A stretch of DNA of 64,000 bases from DASUKM01 sp036278735 (GTDB lineage Bacteria > Acidobacteriota > Vicinamibacteria > Vicinamibacterales > 2-12-FULL-66-21). How positions within the stretch are numbered: the first letter of the stretch is position 1; the number at the start of each line of letters is the position of its first letter. Made by a program: the position numbers and the translations under genes. The stretch lies in assembly GCA_036278735.1 (NCBI GenBank), contig DASUKM010000030.1:1-64000 (forward strand), written 5' to 3'. This document shows positions 57,550-64,000 of the stretch, in pieces. Under the pieces are notes generated by a model. That model saw only the letters and a list, made by a program, of their open reading frames with translations, had not been told where the DNA came from and did no database searches.

Positions 57550-59079
57550 CTACCGCTCGTACGACTCGCGGCGGCCCGAGTCGGACAGCTTGATGCAGTA
57601 CCGGTCCGGATCGCGCCAGAACATCTCGCGCAGCTCCGCCAGACCGGCCGCACCGCCGTAGCTGATCGACGAGCAGAGGTGCTTCACCATGTCGCGGACG
57701 ATGATGCGCGCGGACCCGCGCGCCGGCACGCTGATCTCCATGCCCTCGGCGCCGATCGCCTCGAGCTCGACGCGGTCGGCGTCCTCGACGTCGAGCCGAT
57801 CGCGGATCGCATCCAGCGACGCCATGCCGCGAAGCACCTTGAACGGCACCTTCACGCTCTTCTGGGATTCCGGCAGCAGCACCGATTTGTGGACGACTTC
57901 CCCCGGCGCTTCCTCCGTCCCCGCGAAGGCGCTCCCGAGCATCGTCGTGTCGCTGCCGAACAGCAGCGCCTGGATCAGCGCGCCGTGGCGCTTGATCCCG
58001 CCGTCGCCGATGATCGGGACGCCCGTGCCGTTCACCGCCAGGCGACATTCCACGATGGCCTGCACCTGCGGCACGCCAAAGCTCGTCGTGAGCCGGGTGG
58101 TGCAGCCGCCGCCTGGCCCGATCCCGACCTTGATGGCGTTGACGCCGCGGTCGACGAGAAATCGCGCCCCGTCGGCCGTACCGACGTTGCCGGCTATCAG
58201 CTCCACGGCGCCCACGCGCTTCCGCACCGCGGCAATCGCGCGATCCATGACGACCGAGTGGCCGTGCGCGATGTCGATGACGAGAACGTCGGCCCCCGCC
58301 TTGACCAGCTCGGTGGCGCGTTCGAGGAAGTCTCCCGTGGCGCCGATGGCCGCGCCGACCCGCAGCCGGCCCTGATCGTCGCGGGTCGCGAACGGCAGCC
58401 GCTTGCGGCGAACGAGATCGCGCGCCGTAATCAATCCGAGCAGGCGGCCGCGCTCGTCCACGAGCGGGAGCTTCTTGATCTTCCGCCGCATCATCAGGTC
58501 TTCGGCCGCGTCCGGCGCCAGAGGGCCCATGTGCACGACGAGCGCCTCCACGGGCGTCATCCGGTCGGACACGTGCCGGTCCGCCGTCGGGGCGAACCGG
58601 AGATCCCGCGCGGTCAGCAGACCCGCGAGGCGCCGCTCGCCGTCGACGACGACGAGGGTGCCGACGCGCGAACGGCTCATCATCGCGGCCGCTTCGTCCA
58701 GCGTGGCGGATGGCGCGATGCTGTACGGATCGCCAATCACGCCGTGCTGCGTGCGCTTGACGACCTCCACTTCGCGCACCTGCGGCTGGATGTCGCCGGA
58801 CCGGAAGCCGCGATCGATGATCCCGATGCCTCCCTCTTCGGCCTGGACGATCGCCATCGGCGCGCGCGTGACGGTGTCCATGTTGGCCGACACGATCGGC
58901 CGCCGGAGCACGATGTGCTGCGTCAGCCGGCACGACAGATCGATCGCGCCCGGGTCGCGGCGCGCCACGATGCTGTGCTGCGGCGAGAGCAGGAAGTCGT
59001 CGAACGTACAGCCCGCCACGTCGTCGCGCACGCGCGCGAGGATCGCCGGGTCGAGCACGGGGAAATCGGGAGCCGCCAT
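57550..59079 (-). CDS. guaB: IMP dehydrogenase-like protein with CBS domains and an altered loop
   Basis: A 509-residue IMPDH/GMPR barrel protein. TFDDFLLSPQHS begins the fold, PIVSANMDTVT and GGIGIIDRGF follow, and a CBS pair is inserted at about residues 100-220. The catalytic cysteine loop reads GIGPGGGCTTR instead of the usual GPGSxCTTR, so Gly-Gly stands for the Ser-Ile pair while Cys and Thr are kept. The C-terminal flap (FKVLRGMASLDA, SISYGGAAGLAEL) also departs from typical GuaB. It may be an IMPDH or a CBS-bearing GMP reductase. Confidence 0.8.
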   Translation of the reverse strand: MAAPDFPVLDPAILARVRDDVAGCTFDDFLLSPQHSIVARRDPGAIDLSCRLTQHIVLRRPIVSANMDTVTRAPMAIVQAEEGGIGIIDRGFRSGDIQPQVREVEVVKRTQHGVIGDPYSIAPSATLDEAAAMMSRSRVGTLVVVDGERRLAGLLTARDLRFAPTADRHVSDRMTPVEALVVHMGPLAPDAAEDLMMRRKIKKLPLVDERGRLLGLITARDLVRRKRLPFATRDDQGRLRVGAAIGATGDFLERATELVKAGADVLVIDIAHGHSVVMDRAIAAVRKRVGAVELIAGNVGTADGARFLVDRGVNAIKVGIGPGGGCTTRLTTSFGVPQVQAIVECRLAVNGTGVPIIGDGGIKRHGALIQALLFGSDTTMLGSAFAGTEEAPGEVVHKSVLLPESQKSVKVPFKVLRGMASLDAIRDRLDVEDADRVELEAIGAEGMEISVPARGSARIIVRDMVKHLCSSISYGGAAGLAELREMFWRDPDRYCIKLSDSGRRESYER

Positions 59080-59086
59080 ATCAGCG

Positions 59087-59093
59087 GATAATA
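59087..59093. promoter_or_regulatory. Overlapping divergent -10 boxes (TATTAT minus / GATAAT plus)
   Basis: Minus-strand TATTAT (59088-59093) ends 8 nt before the IMPDH ATG. Plus-strand GATAAT (59087-59092) ends 5 nt before the transglycosylase ATG. The gap between start codons is only 18 bp, so both leaders are nearly absent. Confidence 0.5.
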
Positions 59094-59097
59094 CCTG

Positions 59098-60135
59098 ATG
59101 CGTCTTTTCGCCGTGGTCCTGCTCGCGGTGGCCGGTGCGAGCCTGGCCTCGCAGTCGCCCGCGCCGCCGCCGCGGCTTCCGGCGGTGCAGATGACGGCGC
59201 CCGTGCTGCAGACGTTCGGCGAGTGGATCGCCGGCGTGCGCGCGGAAGCGATCGCGCGCGGCATCAGCCAGGCGACCGTCGACGCCGCGCTGACCGGGCT
59301 TCAGCCGCAGCCCACCGTCATCCAACGGGATCGGACGCAGGCCGAGGTCGTGCTCACGCTCGACGAGTACATCGCGCGCCGCCTGACGCCGAAGATGGTC
59401 CGCACGGCGCGCGAGGCCTCGCGGGCGCACCGGACGCTGCTCAGGAAGGTCGAGGCGGCGTATCACGTGCCGGCGCGGGTGATCGTCGCCATCTGGGGCA
59501 TGGAGTCGAATTTCGGCCGCTTCAGCGGCGTGCGCCCGACGATTCAGGCGCTGGCCACGCTTGCCTACGATCCGCGCCGGGCGACGCTCTTTCGCGAGGA
59601 GCTCTTCGACGCGCTCACGATTCTCGACCACGGCGACATCGCGCTCGCGGCCATGCGGGGTTCCTGGGCCGGGGCCATGGGGCAGCCGCAGTTCATGCCG
59701 TCGAGCTTTCTGACGTACGCGCGCGACTTCGACGGCGACGGCCGCCGCGACATCTGGAGCTCGGAGGCGGACGTCTTCGCCTCGATCGCGTACTACTTGA
59801 GCCAGAGCGGCTGGACGCCGCCGTACACGTGGGGCCGCGAAGTCAAGGTGCCGCGGTCGGCGGTGCGGAAGGTGCGCGCCGCGGCGCCCCTCAGAACACG
59901 CGGGTGCGCGGCCGAGCAGGAAATGACGGTGCCGCTGCCGCTGAAGCGCTGGCGCGCGCTCGGCGTCACGAGGAGCAACGGCCAGCCGCTGCCATCGGCG
60001 CGCCTCGAGGCCTCGCTCGTGCGCGGCCAACGGCGCATGTTCCTCGTCTATCCCAACTACGACGCGCTCCTCGCGTACAACTGCGCGCACGCGTACGGGA
60101 TCACCGTCGGCCTGCTGTCGGATCGCGTGCGATGA
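59098..60135 (+). CDS. Lytic murein transglycosylase, MltB family
   Basis: A 345-residue exported enzyme. A signal peptide ends near GASLASQ, with no lipobox, unlike E. coli MltB. The catalytic Glu is in IWGMESNFGRF (near residue 140), GAMGQPQFMPSSFL and FDGDGRRDIW follow, and the C-terminus has LVYPNYDALLAYNCAHAYG, all of the MltB core. It cleaves peptidoglycan to 1,6-anhydro ends. The stop overlaps the Nudix start by 4 nt. Confidence 0.9.
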   Translation: MRLFAVVLLAVAGASLASQSPAPPPRLPAVQMTAPVLQTFGEWIAGVRAEAIARGISQATVDAALTGLQPQPTVIQRDRTQAEVVLTLDEYIARRLTPKMVRTAREASRAHRTLLRKVEAAYHVPARVIVAIWGMESNFGRFSGVRPTIQALATLAYDPRRATLFREELFDALTILDHGDIALAAMRGSWAGAMGQPQFMPSSFLTYARDFDGDGRRDIWSSEADVFASIAYYLSQSGWTPPYTWGREVKVPRSAVRKVRAAAPLRTRGCAAEQEMTVPLPLKRWRALGVTRSNGQPLPSARLEASLVRGQRRMFLVYPNYDALLAYNCAHAYGITVGLLSDRVR

Positions 60136-60773
60136 CGCCCACGATCGCCGCGATCGAGCCGCTCCTGCGCGCCAGGCTGGCCGGCACGCTGCCGGGCATC
60201 GAGGCGCAGCGCCGCTTCGCGCCCGTGCCCGCACGCCGCAGGTGGACGCCGGGTGCCGTGCCCCGCGACACACGACGCGCGGCCGGCCTCCTGCTGCTGT
60301 ATCCGGCCGGCGAAGAGGTCCGCGTGCCGCTCACCGTGCGCGCGGCCGGATTGCGGCGGCATGCCGGCCAGATCAGCCTGCCCGGAGGCGCGACCGAACC
60401 GGACGAGACGCTCGCCGGGGCCGCGCTGCGTGAGGCTCACGAAGAGATCGGCATCGAGGCGGACGCCGTCCGCATCCTCGGCGAACTGACGCCCGTCGAC
60501 GTGCGCGTCAGCGGCTTCACGCTGCACCCCGTCGTGGGCATCACGGACGCGGTGCCCATCTTCCGCCCGGCCGCCGCCGAAGTGGAGGCCGTCGTCGAAG
60601 TGTCGATCGACCGGCTGCGCGACGCCTCGTGCATCCGCCAGGGGTCCCGGATCCGCGAAGGCGTGGCCGTCGACTACCCCTACTTCGACCTGCTCGGACA
60701 TCAGGTGTGGGGGGCCACCGCGATGGTGCTCGGCGAGTTCGTGTGCCTGCTGGACGAGATCTACACCACGTAG
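60132..60773 (+). CDS. Nudix hydrolase, CoA-pyrophosphatase-like
   Basis: A 213-residue Nudix enzyme. The Nudix box GGATEPDETLAGAALREAH-EEIGI (split here) fits G-x5-E-x7-REUxEExGU. The preceding GQISLPGG is the UPF0035 signature of the NudL-type CoA pyrophosphatases. Overlaps the transglycosylase by 4 nt and the convergent ICMT-like gene by 13 bp at the 3' end. Confidence 0.88.
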   Translation: MTPTIAAIEPLLRARLAGTLPGIEAQRRFAPVPARRRWTPGAVPRDTRRAAGLLLLYPAGEEVRVPLTVRAAGLRRHAGQISLPGGATEPDETLAGAALREAHEEIGIEADAVRILGELTPVDVRVSGFTLHPVVGITDAVPIFRPAAAEVEAVVEVSIDRLRDASCIRQGSRIREGVAVDYPYFDLLGHQVWGATAMVLGEFVCLLDEIYTT

Positions 60774-61192
60774 GGGACGACGCGGCGCGTGCGGCGCATG
60801 TAAGGCCGATACTCCGGGTAGGTCTTCACCAGATACGATTCCTCGAGCAGCATCCGCGTGGCGGCACCGGCCGTCACGAGCACGCCCGCGACGACGCTCA
60901 TCCACGAGAAGTGATCCAGCGCCGCCGCCCACGTGAAGTACAGAACCGCGCTGTAGATTGGATGCCGGATATAGGCATACGGCCCGGCCGTCACCAACCC
61001 GCCGGCCGTCGGGTTGGCCGTCGCGTGGAAGCTGCGGGCCCCAAACGTCACGCGCGCCCAGACCATCAGCACCACCGCCGCAATCTGCACGGCCATCGCG
61101 ACCGGTTCACGACCGAAGATGGCGCGAATCGCGAGCAGCCAGAACAACCCCGCGACCATCAGCGCGAACGCGACAACGGACAGCGCCTTCAT
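60761..61192 (-). CDS. ICMT/PEMT-like membrane methyltransferase
   Basis: A 143-residue membrane protein with about four transmembrane segments. GPYAYIRHPIYSAV (near residue 70) and the C-terminal EESYLVKTYPEYRPYMRRT are the SAM-binding signature of isoprenylcysteine carboxyl methyltransferase and phospholipid methyltransferases. Bacterial members methylate unknown substrates. It ends 13 bp inside the convergent Nudix gene. A 109-bp palindromic element lies between it and the VTT-domain gene. Confidence 0.87.
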   Translation of the reverse strand: MKALSVVAFALMVAGLFWLLAIRAIFGREPVAMAVQIAAVVLMVWARVTFGARSFHATANPTAGGLVTAGPYAYIRHPIYSAVLYFTWAAALDHFSWMSVVAGVLVTAGAATRMLLEESYLVKTYPEYRPYMRRTRRVVPYVV

Positions 61193-61221
61193 CGAGCCTC
61201 ATTGTTACACGCCCGCAATCG

Positions 61222-61330
61222 GGGGTCAGATCTTGTTCTTTGCAAAAGTGTCCTCTCCGGAGGGCACTCGGAGCCGCGCGGGACCTGTCCCCCAAAGAGG
61301 ACAAACACGCAAAGAACAAGATCTGACCCC
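61222..61330. repeat. 109-bp palindromic element with 22-bp perfect arms
   Basis: The arm at 61222-61243 reads GGGGTCAGATCTTGTTCTTT then GC and is the exact reverse complement of 61309-61330. Inside, TGTCCTCT and AGAGGACA pair again, so the whole piece can fold into one long hairpin. It fills the gap between two minus-strand genes and ends one base before the stop codon of the VTT-domain gene. No ORF lies in it. Size and structure fit a MITE or REP/BIME-like element. Confidence 0.85.
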
Positions 61331-61331
61331 G

Positions 61332-61934
61332 CTAGTGCGAATGCGTGCGGGAGCCGCGAATCAGCGCGATCGCCGAGACAATCGTCCCGACCACGGCCAC
61401 GACGATGAAGAAGACGATGACCCCTTCGAACACGGGCGTCTTCGTCCACCGCAGGATTCTGGCGCCGTAGCGCGCCGCGAGCCCTCCCTCGACGAAAAAC
61501 CGCAGCACGCGCATCGCCGCGAGCATCGAAAAGAACGGCACCAGCTTCAATTCGAGCGCGCCGCTCGTCAGGACGAACGGCGTGAACGGAAACGGCGGCG
61601 GCACGATCGCCAGCGAGGCGATGCTGACTTCCGCGGCGGCAGTGACGCGCTGTTTGACCCGATCGAGACGCTTCGCGTCGACGAACTTCGCCAGCCCGTG
61701 CTCGCCGACGAGCCGCCCGACCCAGAACGTGCTCGCCGCCCCTGCCACCGACCCGATCGACGCCAGGACGGCATACAGCCAGAAGAGGTGCGGCTGGCGG
61801 GCCGACATGATCACGACGACGAAATCGATGCCGAGCGGCAGGAAAAACAGCATGGACGCATCGAGCGCGCCCATGACGACGACGCCGAGCGGCGTGAGGA
61901 AGTAGCCGAGAACCGAGTAGAAGAGCGCGCGCAT
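61332..61934 (-). CDS. VTT/DedA-like (YqaA-type) membrane protein
   Basis: A 200-residue membrane protein of the SNARE-associated/VTT superfamily with about four or five transmembrane segments. FFLPLGIDFVVVIMSARQ, then SIGSVAGAASTFWVGRLVGE and VPPPFPFTPFVLTSGAL correspond to the re-entrant-loop motifs of YqaA/DedA proteins. DedA relatives flip undecaprenyl phosphate or other lipids. Which lipid this branch uses is unknown. Confidence 0.83.
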   Translation of the reverse strand: MRALFYSVLGYFLTPLGVVVMGALDASMLFFLPLGIDFVVVIMSARQPHLFWLYAVLASIGSVAGAASTFWVGRLVGEHGLAKFVDAKRLDRVKQRVTAAAEVSIASLAIVPPPFPFTPFVLTSGALELKLVPFFSMLAAMRVLRFFVEGGLAARYGARILRWTKTPVFEGVIVFFIVVAVVGTIVSAIALIRGSRTHSH

Positions 61935-62023
61935 CGTCCCGGCTCAGCGGGGAGCCGGCGTCATCGTAGCAGCAAGACGCACGCCGCGCGTGCCGGAATG
62001 TGCCCCCAGGCGAGCCGCCGCGA

Positions 62024-63331
62024 TCAGATCGCGTCCCGCAGCCGCTCGCTCGGCACCGCCTCGTAGCCGTCGCCGTCCGACAGATCGCGGAATCGATCGG
62101 GCAACTGCGCGAGCGAGGCACGGCAGACGTCGCGGACGGAGGCGAGCGACGGCGCCGGCTCGATCCGGCGGCCGGCGCGCATCACGGGCATCAGCAATGG
62201 CGTCGAGTCAGGGGGTGCGGGCTCGTCGGCGAAGGCGACGACATCGTGAACGGCGCATCCGTCGCGCAAGATCCGGAACGCCTGCTTGCGTCCCGGCCAC
62301 GTCGACTTGCCGGGGCTGCGCTTCTGGACGGGGGTCGGGCGGCCGTGCTCCTCCAGTTCGACGAGCTTGTAAATGCCGCCGAGCGCGGGCGCATCGACGG
62401 ACGTCACCATCGACGTTCCGACGCCGAAGCCATCGATCGGCGCATGGCTGGCGACGAGCGCCGCGATCGCATGCTCGTCGAGATCGCCGCTGGCGAAAAT
62501 CCTGGTCTGCCGCAGGCCGGCAGCGTCGAGGATGCGACGCACGTCGGCCGACAGCGCCAGCAGGTCGCCGCTGTCCAGCCGGACGCCCCCGGGTTGGAGA
62601 CCCGATGCCGCGACGGCGCGTGCCGCGTCGACGGTGTCGTAGGTGTCGAGCAGCAGGACGGAACGATCGCCGAACACGGCCGCGTATTCCTTGAACGCGT
62701 CCATCTCGGTTGCCGCCGACATCACCCACGAGTGCGCCATCGTGCCCGAGAGTGGAATGCCAAACCGCTGCCCGGCCTCCATATACGACGTACTCTGGCA
62801 GCCGGCCAGATACGCGGCCCGGGCGGCACAGAGCGCCGCGCCGAGGCCGTGCGCACGCCGCGCTCCGAATTCGAGCACCGGCCGCCCGGCGGCGGCGCCG
62901 ACGACCCGCGCCGCCTTGCTCGCGACGAGGGTCTGAAAGTTGACGATCGCCAGCAGCGCGGTCTCGGCATACTGGGCTTCCGGCAGCGGTGCCTCGACCC
63001 TGAGCAGCGGCGCCTGCGCGGGCATGATCGTGCCCTCGGGCACCGCCCAGACCGTGCCCGTGAAGCGGAAGGTGCGCAGGTAATCGAAGAACGCCTCCGG
63101 CACTCCCGCAAACGCCGGCAGCGCCCGCATCCATCGGATCTCGTCGGCGGTGAAGGCCAGTTGCTCGAGCCAGTCGAGCGCCTGCTCGAGACCGGCGACG
63201 ACCAGATACCGCCGGTGCGGCGGCAGATGCCGGACGAACAGCTCGAAGCTGGCGGCCGCCTGCAGCGTATCGCGGCCGCGCGCGAAATAGCCGGCCACCA
63301 TCGTCAGCTCGTAAAGGTCGGCGGAAAGCAT
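62024..63331 (-). CDS. pncB: Nicotinate phosphoribosyltransferase
   Basis: A 435-residue enzyme of NAD salvage that joins nicotinate to PRPP. YELTMVAGYFARG opens the fold, GTMAHSWVMS carries the catalytic histidine, GVRLDSGDLLAL and IFASGDLDEH bind phosphate, and FGVGTSMVTS is the PRPP-side glycine loop. The ATG at 63331 is set by the family N-terminus and by TACTGT ending exactly 6 nt upstream. Confidence 0.93.
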   Translation of the reverse strand: MLSADLYELTMVAGYFARGRDTLQAAASFELFVRHLPPHRRYLVVAGLEQALDWLEQLAFTADEIRWMRALPAFAGVPEAFFDYLRTFRFTGTVWAVPEGTIMPAQAPLLRVEAPLPEAQYAETALLAIVNFQTLVASKAARVVGAAAGRPVLEFGARRAHGLGAALCAARAAYLAGCQSTSYMEAGQRFGIPLSGTMAHSWVMSAATEMDAFKEYAAVFGDRSVLLLDTYDTVDAARAVAASGLQPGGVRLDSGDLLALSADVRRILDAAGLRQTRIFASGDLDEHAIAALVASHAPIDGFGVGTSMVTSVDAPALGGIYKLVELEEHGRPTPVQKRSPGKSTWPGRKQAFRILRDGCAVHDVVAFADEPAPPDSTPLLMPVMRAGRRIEPAPSLASVRDVCRASLAQLPDRFRDLSDGDGYEAVPSERLRDAI

Positions 63332-63336
63332 GGTGC

Positions 63337-63343
63337 TACAGTA
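63337..63343. promoter_or_regulatory. Palindromic TACAGTA: two face-to-face -10 boxes
   Basis: Read plus, TACAGT (63337-63342) ends 7 nt before ATG 63350. Read minus, TACTGT (63343-63338) ends 6 nt before ATG 63331. Start codons of the two divergent genes are only 18 bp apart. Both transcripts would be leaderless and share the same box. Confidence 0.6.
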
Positions 63344-63349
63344 CTTCGC

Positions 63350-64000
63350 ATGGCAGGGTGGACGGCAATCCTCGAAGAGCTGTACGAAGGATCCTGGAGC
63401 CCGGACCTTCAGCGGTTCCGGTCGCCGTACGCGTTTCGTGGCCTCGCGCACGCCGAGCACCCGCTGTCGAGCTCGCTGGCGCGGCTGGCCGACGGCCGCG
63501 CCGCGGCCAGCCGTCTCGAGGTGGCGCTGCTCCGTAATTTCCGGAAGTACGCACACGGCGAGAGCATCGGGACGGACTCGGTGTGGGAATGGCTCGCCCT
63601 CGCCCAACATCGCGGGTTGCCCACGCGGCTGCTCGACTGGACGTACTCGCCGCTCGTCGCGCTGCACTTCGCCACCGAGAACCCGCGGGACTTCAACCGC
63701 GACGCGATCATCTGGTGCGTCAACTTCGTCGAAGCCAACAAGCGGCTGCCCAGGCGTCTCAAACGGATTCTCGATCAGGAGGGATCCGAGACGTTCACGG
63801 TCGAGATGCTGGCCGGCGTCGGTTCGCTGCGGGAGTTCGACGCGCTCGGCCGCGAACCGTTCGTCGTCTTTCTGGAGCCGCCGGCGCTCGACCGCCGCAT
63901 CCTTCAGCAGTTCGCGCTGTTCTCGCTGATGTCGAGCCCGACCGCGAGCCTCGACGACTGGGTGCGCGCCAACCCGCACCTGTGCCGCCGCGTGCGCATT
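63350..64000 (+). CDS. FRG-domain protein, cut by the window end
   Basis: The frame stays open for 217 codons up to the last base. AFRGLAHAEHPL carries the Phe-Arg-Gly of the FRG domain, and LAQHRGLPTRLLDWTYSPL followed by VALHFATENP is the domain's central motif. The function of FRG domains is not established; they occur alone and in mobile or defence-type genes. It has no ribosome site and starts 7 nt after TACAGT. Base use looks like its neighbours. Confidence 0.85.
   Translation, partial: MAGWTAILEELYEGSWSPDLQRFRSPYAFRGLAHAEHPLSSSLARLADGRAAASRLEVALLRNFRKYAHGESIGTDSVWEWLALAQHRGLPTRLLDWTYSPLVALHFATENPRDFNRDAIIWCVNFVEANKRLPRRLKRILDQEGSETFTVEMLAGVGSLREFDALGREPFVVFLEPPALDRRILQQFALFSLMSSPTASLDDWVRANPHLCRRVRI

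Overview
The window is GC-rich and densely coded, with short gaps and genes on both strands. I see no rRNA, tRNA, CRISPR array, IS element or prophage. It looks like a chromosome segment of an Acidobacteriota member, probably the Vicinamibacteria side of the phylum. Three things point there: two 800-residue permeases of the ADOP type (acidobacterial duplicated orphan permease, 43205-45631 and 49242-51644), an alternative complex III plus caa3-oxidase operon, and many large secreted peptidases. The taxon is an inference; no marker RNA is present.

Layout. 1-5433: an FAD-linked oxidase, a 50-residue YHS protein, a GT4 glycosyltransferase and a glycogen-debranching-type hydrolase. 5435-10657 (minus): a thioredoxin-reductase-like flavoprotein, a Ser/Thr kinase with TPRs, and an M61 peptidase. 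10728-23534 (plus): a respiratory operon of twelve genes, ActA-F, an unknown membrane protein, Sco and caa3 oxidase subunits II, I, III and IV, with a perfect CRP-type palindrome upstream. 23714-28229: a MacA-like adaptor, ABC ATPase and two FtsX-type permeases. 28578-30690: a small DNA-binding-like protein, a secreted two-module protein and a metallo-beta-lactamase-fold hydrolase. 30733-34111: ClpS, ClpA and GrpE. 34120-41763: a GT1-like glycosyltransferase, an S9 oligopeptidase, a zinc-ribbon protein, a sulfurtransferase, SufE and an M28 peptidase. 41880-53679: AlkB-like dioxygenase, acetyltransferases, ADOP permeases, a SprT-like metallopeptidase, an SDR, methionine aminopeptidase and a 3-hydroxyisobutyrate-dehydrogenase-like protein. 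53804-64000: a VOC protein, M14 carboxypeptidase, HAD phosphatase, IMPDH-like enzyme, lytic transglycosylase, Nudix hydrolase, ICMT-like and VTT membrane proteins, nicotinate phosphoribosyltransferase, and an FRG-domain protein cut by the window edge.

How the genes fit together. The respiratory operon would encode a quinol:cytochrome c oxidoreductase and a cytochrome oxidase that can pass electrons directly, with Sco loading copper. ClpS and ClpA form an N-degron unit. A sulfurtransferase and SufE lie convergently and may both handle persulfide sulfur. Four secreted peptidases (M61, S9, M28, M14) suggest a life on peptides.

The most unusual content is between genes. (1) Arrays of degenerate 7-bp repeats in several sequence families lie at gene borders, and one family (GGCTTTG/GGCTTTA) supplies the stop codons of three unrelated genes. 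(2) Eleven genes have a TAnnnT box exactly 6-7 nt before the start codon, the arrangement expected for leaderless transcripts. (3) Several families of dispersed palindromes occur, one placed directly in front of start codons.
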